Part shown: piece after piece, positions 6,381 through 9,061 of the stretch
Layout of the letters: each line of letters opens with the position of its first letter
Position numbering within the stretch: the stretch's first letter is position 1
NCBI GenBank assembly: GCA_030618475.1
Contig: JAUXDG010000096.1
Coordinates: 1-9,061 of the forward strand
Reading direction: 5' to 3'
DNA length: 9,061 nucleotides
Source of the DNA: Gammaproteobacteria bacterium
GTDB lineage: Bacteria; Pseudomonadota; Gammaproteobacteria; DSM-19610
Made by a program: the position numbers and the translations under genes
Notes under the pieces: generated by a model
The model's database searches: none
Seen by the model: only the letters and a program-made list of their open reading frames with translations
What the model was told of the DNA's origin: nothing

Positions 6381-6695
6381 ATGAGTGACAGGCGGCTGAT
6401 TATCTGCGGTTGGATTGTTCTGCTGGCAGCGTGTCCGCTGGTCGCCGCTGCTTTCGATTATCGAGATCTCACCAACCAGTTCGCGCATCCGTCACACTCC
6501 GAAAAACGGGGAATCAGCCTGGACGAGGCGGTATCGCGTGCGCGCCGGCAATCGGATGACAAGATTCTTTCCGCAGAAACCGTCCGCGTCGACGGACGGC
6601 GCGTTCACCGCATCAAGATCCTCACCAGCGACGGACGCGTCAAACACACGCAGATCGATGCCGATACCGGTCGACCTGCAACGCGCCGGCGCTGA
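6381..6695 (+). CDS. Exported PepSY-domain protein
   Basis: The 104-residue protein has an N-terminal signal sequence (about 1-24) and a single PepSY domain: ISLDEAVSRARRQS (45-58), then DDKILSAETVRVDGRRVHRI and a final beta strand with VKHTQIDADTGRP. Small periplasmic PepSY proteins are often encoded directly before OmpR/PhoP-type regulators and their kinases and are thought to modulate them or to inhibit proteases; neither is demonstrated here. Export type is ambiguous: LAAC (15-18) is a perfect lipobox with Cys18, but the hydrophobic stretch continues to VAAA (21-24), a good signal peptidase I site. The Shine-Dalgarno is weak. The stop is 2 bp before the response-regulator ATG, so translational coupling is likely. 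Confidence 0.85.
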   Translation: MSDRRLIICGWIVLLAACPLVAAAFDYRDLTNQFAHPSHSEKRGISLDEAVSRARRQSDDKILSAETVRVDGRRVHRIKILTSDGRVKHTQIDADTGRPATRRR

Positions 6696-6697
6696 CG

Positions 6698-7375
6698 ATG
6701 CATATCCTGATCGTCGAAGATGAGTTACGCCTGCGGGAACACTTGCGGGATCGCCTGCGGAAAAACGGCTACGTGGTTGAGGTCGCTGCAGACGGTGAGG
6801 AAGGCCTGTACTACGGTCAGCAATTTCCCCTCGACCTGGCGGTGATCGATATCGGCTTGCCCAAAATCTCCGGCATCGAGTTGATTCGCCGCTTTCGCTC
6901 GAACGGCAGGCACTTCCCTATCCTGATCCTCACAGCCAGGCGTAACTGGCAGGACAAGGTCGAAGGTCTGGAAACCGGGGCCGATGACTACCTGGTCAAG
7001 CCGTTTCGCTTTGAAGAACTCGAGGCGCGTTTGAATGCCCTGCTGCGTCGTGCCTCCGGCTGGTCGAAACCGGTCATTGATTGCGGGCCGATATCACTGG
7101 ATACCGGCAAACAAACCACCACGGTTGCGGGTGACCCTGTGGTACTGACTGCCTTTGAATACAGAGTACTCGAGTACCTGATGCTGCATGCCGGTCAGGT
7201 CGTCTCCAAGGCCGAGTTGACCGACAACATTTATGATCAGGATTACGACCGCGACAGTAACGTACTGGAAGTCTTCATCGGACGCCTGAGGCGCAAACTG
7301 GATCCGGGTAATCGGATCAACCCCATTGAAACCCTGCGCGGCCGCGGCTATCGATTCAGACGGGGGGAGTGTTGA
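6698..7375 (+). CDS. phoP: PhoP-like OmpR-family response regulator
   Basis: This is a 225-residue DNA-binding response regulator of standard length. The receiver domain (about 1-118) has the acidic pocket E7/D8, phosphoacceptor D51 in VIDIGLP, switch T79 and invariant K101 in KPF. The winged-helix domain (about 127-221) has LTAFEYRVLEYL, a recognition-helix region SNVLEVFIGRLRRKLD and the final RGRGYRF. The stretch LTARRNWQDKVEGLETGADD closely tracks E. coli PhoP (LTARESWQDKVEVLSAGADD), which is why I favour the PhoP subgroup over other OmpR-type regulators. Phosphorylated by the kinase encoded 7 bp downstream, it would bind tandem half-sites, probably controlling its own operon. Orthology to enteric PhoP, and hence its regulon, is inferred. 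Confidence 0.9.
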   Translation: MHILIVEDELRLREHLRDRLRKNGYVVEVAADGEEGLYYGQQFPLDLAVIDIGLPKISGIELIRRFRSNGRHFPILILTARRNWQDKVEGLETGADDYLVKPFRFEELEARLNALLRRASGWSKPVIDCGPISLDTGKQTTTVAGDPVVLTAFEYRVLEYLMLHAGQVVSKAELTDNIYDQDYDRDSNVLEVFIGRLRRKLDPGNRINPIETLRGRGYRFRRGEC

Positions 7376-7382
7376 GCTTCTG

Positions 7383-8738
7383 ATGGGCTCGCTGCACAGT
7401 CGCTTGCTGCTGGCCGCGACATTGGTCCTGGCCGGTTTCATCGGTGCAACAGGACTGGCGCTGGACAAGGCCTTTAGAGTCAGTGCCAAGGCATCCATGC
7501 AGGATCGCCTGCAGTCGTATATCTATGCGCTGCTGGCGGCCGCCGACGAAGATGACGGCGGCCGGATGATCCCTCCGCAAGAGATTCCGGAACCGCGCTT
7601 CTCGAAACCGGATTCCGGACTCTACGCCATGATCGCCGGGCCGGACGGGAGACCGCTCTGGCATTCCCGCTCCCTGGCCGGACGAAGCATCAGCATGGTG
7701 CAACAGCAATCCCCGGGACAGCGCGAATTTCGCCGGCTCACCCAGGCCGGCATGGAACTGTATGCAATCTCCTTTGGCGTCGCCTGGGAAGACTATGCCA
7801 GCTCGGAGGAGCTGTACACATTCGCGGTGGCAGAGGACACAGCGGCATTTGAGGAACAGATTGACAGTTTTCGCATGTCCCTGTGGAGCTGGCTCGGCGG
7901 CATGGCTGTGGTCCTGCTGCTGGCCCAGGGGCTCATTCTGCGCTGGGGACTGCGGCCACTGCGCAGCGTCGAATCAGACCTGCAACGTATAGAGCAAGGC
8001 ACGGCGGAACACCTCGACGGAACTTATCCAAAAGAACTCACAGGGCTCACGTCCAGTCTCAATTCCCTGATCGAGCACGGCAAACTGGTACAAACCCGCT
8101 ATCGCAACAGCCTGGATGATCTCGCCCACAGCCTGAAAACACCCCTGGCGATCATGCAGTCATTCTGTGAAGGAAAATCCGAACAGATCGGTCAGCAGCG
8201 CGCCCTGATCAGAGAACAGGTGGAACGCATGGATGGGATTATTGATCATCAGTTACAGCGGGCAGCGGTTTCAGGCCGGGTCACACTGGCGCGTTCGGTG
8301 CCGCTTCAACACGTGCTGGAGCGCCTGGTCCGTACCCTGCGGAAGGTGTACCGGGAAAAACAGGTGGACGTCAGGCTGGACCTGGAGCCGGGAGCGACCT
8401 TTTATGGAGACGAAGCGGACTTGACCGAGGCGCTTGGCAATCTGCTGGAAAATGCCTACAAGTACTGTGCGGGTCAGATCAGGGTGTGCGTCCGTTACGA
8501 CAGGAAAACCGCTTCCGGTCACGGTCTCGAGATCACCATCGAGGATGACGGGCAGGGCATTGACCCGGAGATGATCGACACCGTCCTGCAAAGGGGCAAA
8601 CGCATGGATGAAACGGTTCCCGGCCACGGTATCGGCCTCAGCATGGCCCAGGAAATCATCGCCGTATACGGTGGTGAGCTGGACATCGGTTCAAGCAGCC
8701 TGGGCGGTGCCCTGTTACGTATCCACTTCGATACCTGA
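7383..8738 (+). CDS. PhoQ-like sensor histidine kinase
   Basis: Counted from the ATG at 7383 the protein has 451 residues. It has an N-terminal membrane helix (about 8-27), a periplasmic sensor of about 135 residues (about 28-163), a second helix (about 168-187) and a HAMP linker (about 188-240). The dimerisation helix carries DLAHSLKTPLA with phosphoacceptor H249. The ATPase domain has N-box NLLENAYKY (N357), G1 DDGQGI (388-393) and G2 GHGIGLS (414-420). The sensor reads SGLYAMIAGPDGRPLWHSRS and later YTFAVAED, matching the spacing of PhoQ (LIYDENGQLLWAQRD, LTIVVVDT), a PAS-like fold that senses divalent cations, low pH or cationic peptides. The frame is open upstream with a possible start at 7326 inside the regulator gene, but 7383 places the first helix near the N-terminus. 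It lies 7 bp after the regulator stop. The ligand is not deducible. Confidence 0.88.
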   Translation: MGSLHSRLLLAATLVLAGFIGATGLALDKAFRVSAKASMQDRLQSYIYALLAAADEDDGGRMIPPQEIPEPRFSKPDSGLYAMIAGPDGRPLWHSRSLAGRSISMVQQQSPGQREFRRLTQAGMELYAISFGVAWEDYASSEELYTFAVAEDTAAFEEQIDSFRMSLWSWLGGMAVVLLLAQGLILRWGLRPLRSVESDLQRIEQGTAEHLDGTYPKELTGLTSSLNSLIEHGKLVQTRYRNSLDDLAHSLKTPLAIMQSFCEGKSEQIGQQRALIREQVERMDGIIDHQLQRAAVSGRVTLARSVPLQHVLERLVRTLRKVYREKQVDVRLDLEPGATFYGDEADLTEALGNLLENAYKYCAGQIRVCVRYDRKTASGHGLEITIEDDGQGIDPEMIDTVLQRGKRMDETVPGHGIGLSMAQEIIAVYGGELDIGSSSLGGALLRIHFDT

Positions 8739-8790
8739 TCGCGGGAGCATCACATAGAGCCGGTAAGATACATTGGCCGAAAGAAGTTAA

Positions 8791-8817
8791 CCGCGAAGGG
8801 GGCCAAGGACGCGAAGT
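8791..8817. repeat. Degenerate 9-nt tandem repeat
   Basis: Three consecutive 9-nt units are CCGCGAAGG, GGGCCAAGG and ACGCGAAGT, preceded by TTAA. From memory, AACCGCGAAGG-type runs of 9-nt CGAAGG units recur in intergenic DNA of many proteobacteria. The periodicity is visible; membership of that repeat family is recollection. Confidence 0.5.
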
Positions 8818-9049
8818 GAATAGCTGATTGGTAGCTAGAGCGATAACTGTGCCGGTCTGGAACAGTTATGCCTTCAATGCTAACTAGTACTCGGCCACAA
8901 TGCATATTCTTAAAGGTCCGAGTACGGCCAACTCCTGCCCTACACGGGCGACTAGCGAAGGGCAAGTTAATACTGATAATGGACATTCTGGTATAGCTTG
9001 AACTGTGTAACTCATCAACCCGCTTTATTGTTTTGCTTCAACCGACCCC

Positions 9050-9056
9050 GGAGGAG
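9050..9056 (+). promoter_or_regulatory. Ribosome-binding site of a gene starting at the window edge
   Basis: GGAGGAG is a near-perfect Shine-Dalgarno. It is followed by CACC and a final A at 9061. If the next bases are TG, the start codon would sit at 9061 with ideal spacing. The gene itself is outside the window. Confidence 0.5.
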
Positions 9057-9061
9057 CACCA

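Larger units (their letters stand above)
8739..9061. other. Noncoding region rich in inverted repeats after the kinase gene
   Basis: I see no credible gene here; one 78-codon minus-strand frame crosses it but has no protein character and reads through the repeats. Perfect short inverted repeats occur in series: TTGGCC/GGCCAA (8773-8778/8801-8806), TAGCT/AGCTA (8821-8825/8833-8837), ATAACTGT/ACAGTTAT (8843-8850/8862-8869), GTACTCGG/CCGAGTAC (8887-8894/8918-8925) and GCCC/GGGC (8937-8940/8960-8963 or 8946-8949). None is followed by a T run, so no Rho-independent terminator can be assigned to the kinase operon. TTGAAC (8998-9003) and TTTATT (9024-9029) are poorly spaced (20 bp) as a promoter for the next gene. 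Confidence 0.65.

Noticed and set aside
5796..6488. 230-codon minus-strand frame opposite the lipoprotein and PepSY genes
   Set aside because: The plus-strand frames have clear lipobox, glycine-zipper and PepSY signatures with good spacing; the antisense frame has no recognisable domain.
8930..8968. attC-like site (AACT...GCCC...GGGC...AGTT)
   Set aside because: The outer arms do not fit the RYYYAAC/GTTRRRY consensus, and there is no integrase or cassette structure nearby.
8750..8986. 78-codon minus-strand frame after the kinase gene
   Set aside because: It runs through the inverted repeats and the 9-nt tandem units; its FASLAPFAVNFF stretch is just the translation of the CGAAGG repeat.
9032..9061. 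Possible tRNA 3' end (sequence ends in CACCA)
   Set aside because: No T-arm GGTTCRA motif, no acceptor-stem partner and no anticodon arm can be found upstream; a Shine-Dalgarno is the better reading.

Overview
The window looks like chromosomal DNA of a gammaproteobacterium, probably an environmental one rather than an enteric. The evidence is protein-level: a DUF2058 (YaiL-type) C-terminus, an RlmA-type 23S rRNA methyltransferase, a LemA/M48 protease pair, an OmpA-family cell-wall-binding protein and a PhoP/PhoQ-like two-component system. Most of the DNA is moderately GC-rich; the rRNA methyltransferase gene is clearly more AT-rich than its neighbours.

Layout. (1) 1-225: 3' end of a DUF2058 gene (+), followed by a 149-bp gap with a strong GC-rich hairpin (305-340). 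(2) 375-1232: rlmA-like methyltransferase (+), which converges tail to tail with (3) a three-gene minus-strand cluster transcribed from about 5.4 kb back to 1.26 kb: an OmpA-family coiled-coil envelope protein (3896-5407), lemA (3278-3865) and an M48/HtpX-like membrane protease with a long C-terminal extension (1258-3264). (4) 5408-5825: a 418-bp divergent intergenic region with several dyads and a possible leader ORF. (5) A plus-strand cluster: glycine-zipper lipoprotein (5826-6359), small exported PepSY protein (6381-6695), PhoP-like response regulator (6698-7375) and PhoQ-like histidine kinase (7383-8738). (6) 8739-9061: noncoding DNA with a run of inverted repeats and a degenerate 9-nt tandem repeat, ending in a ribosome-binding site that points to a gene starting at the window edge.

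The two divergent clusters share an envelope theme. The leftward one combines a probable peptidoglycan-tethered outer-membrane or periplasmic protein with a LemA-protease membrane quality-control pair. The rightward one combines an outer-membrane lipoprotein and a periplasmic PepSY protein with a sensor/regulator pair of the Mg2+/cationic-peptide-sensing type. A shared regulatory region is plausible but not shown. No CRISPR array, tRNA, rRNA, transposase or prophage gene is visible. The least conventional items are the C-terminal extension of the M48 protease with its two DG-V-E motifs, the lipoprotein-PepSY-PhoPQ arrangement, and the dyad-rich noncoding segments.
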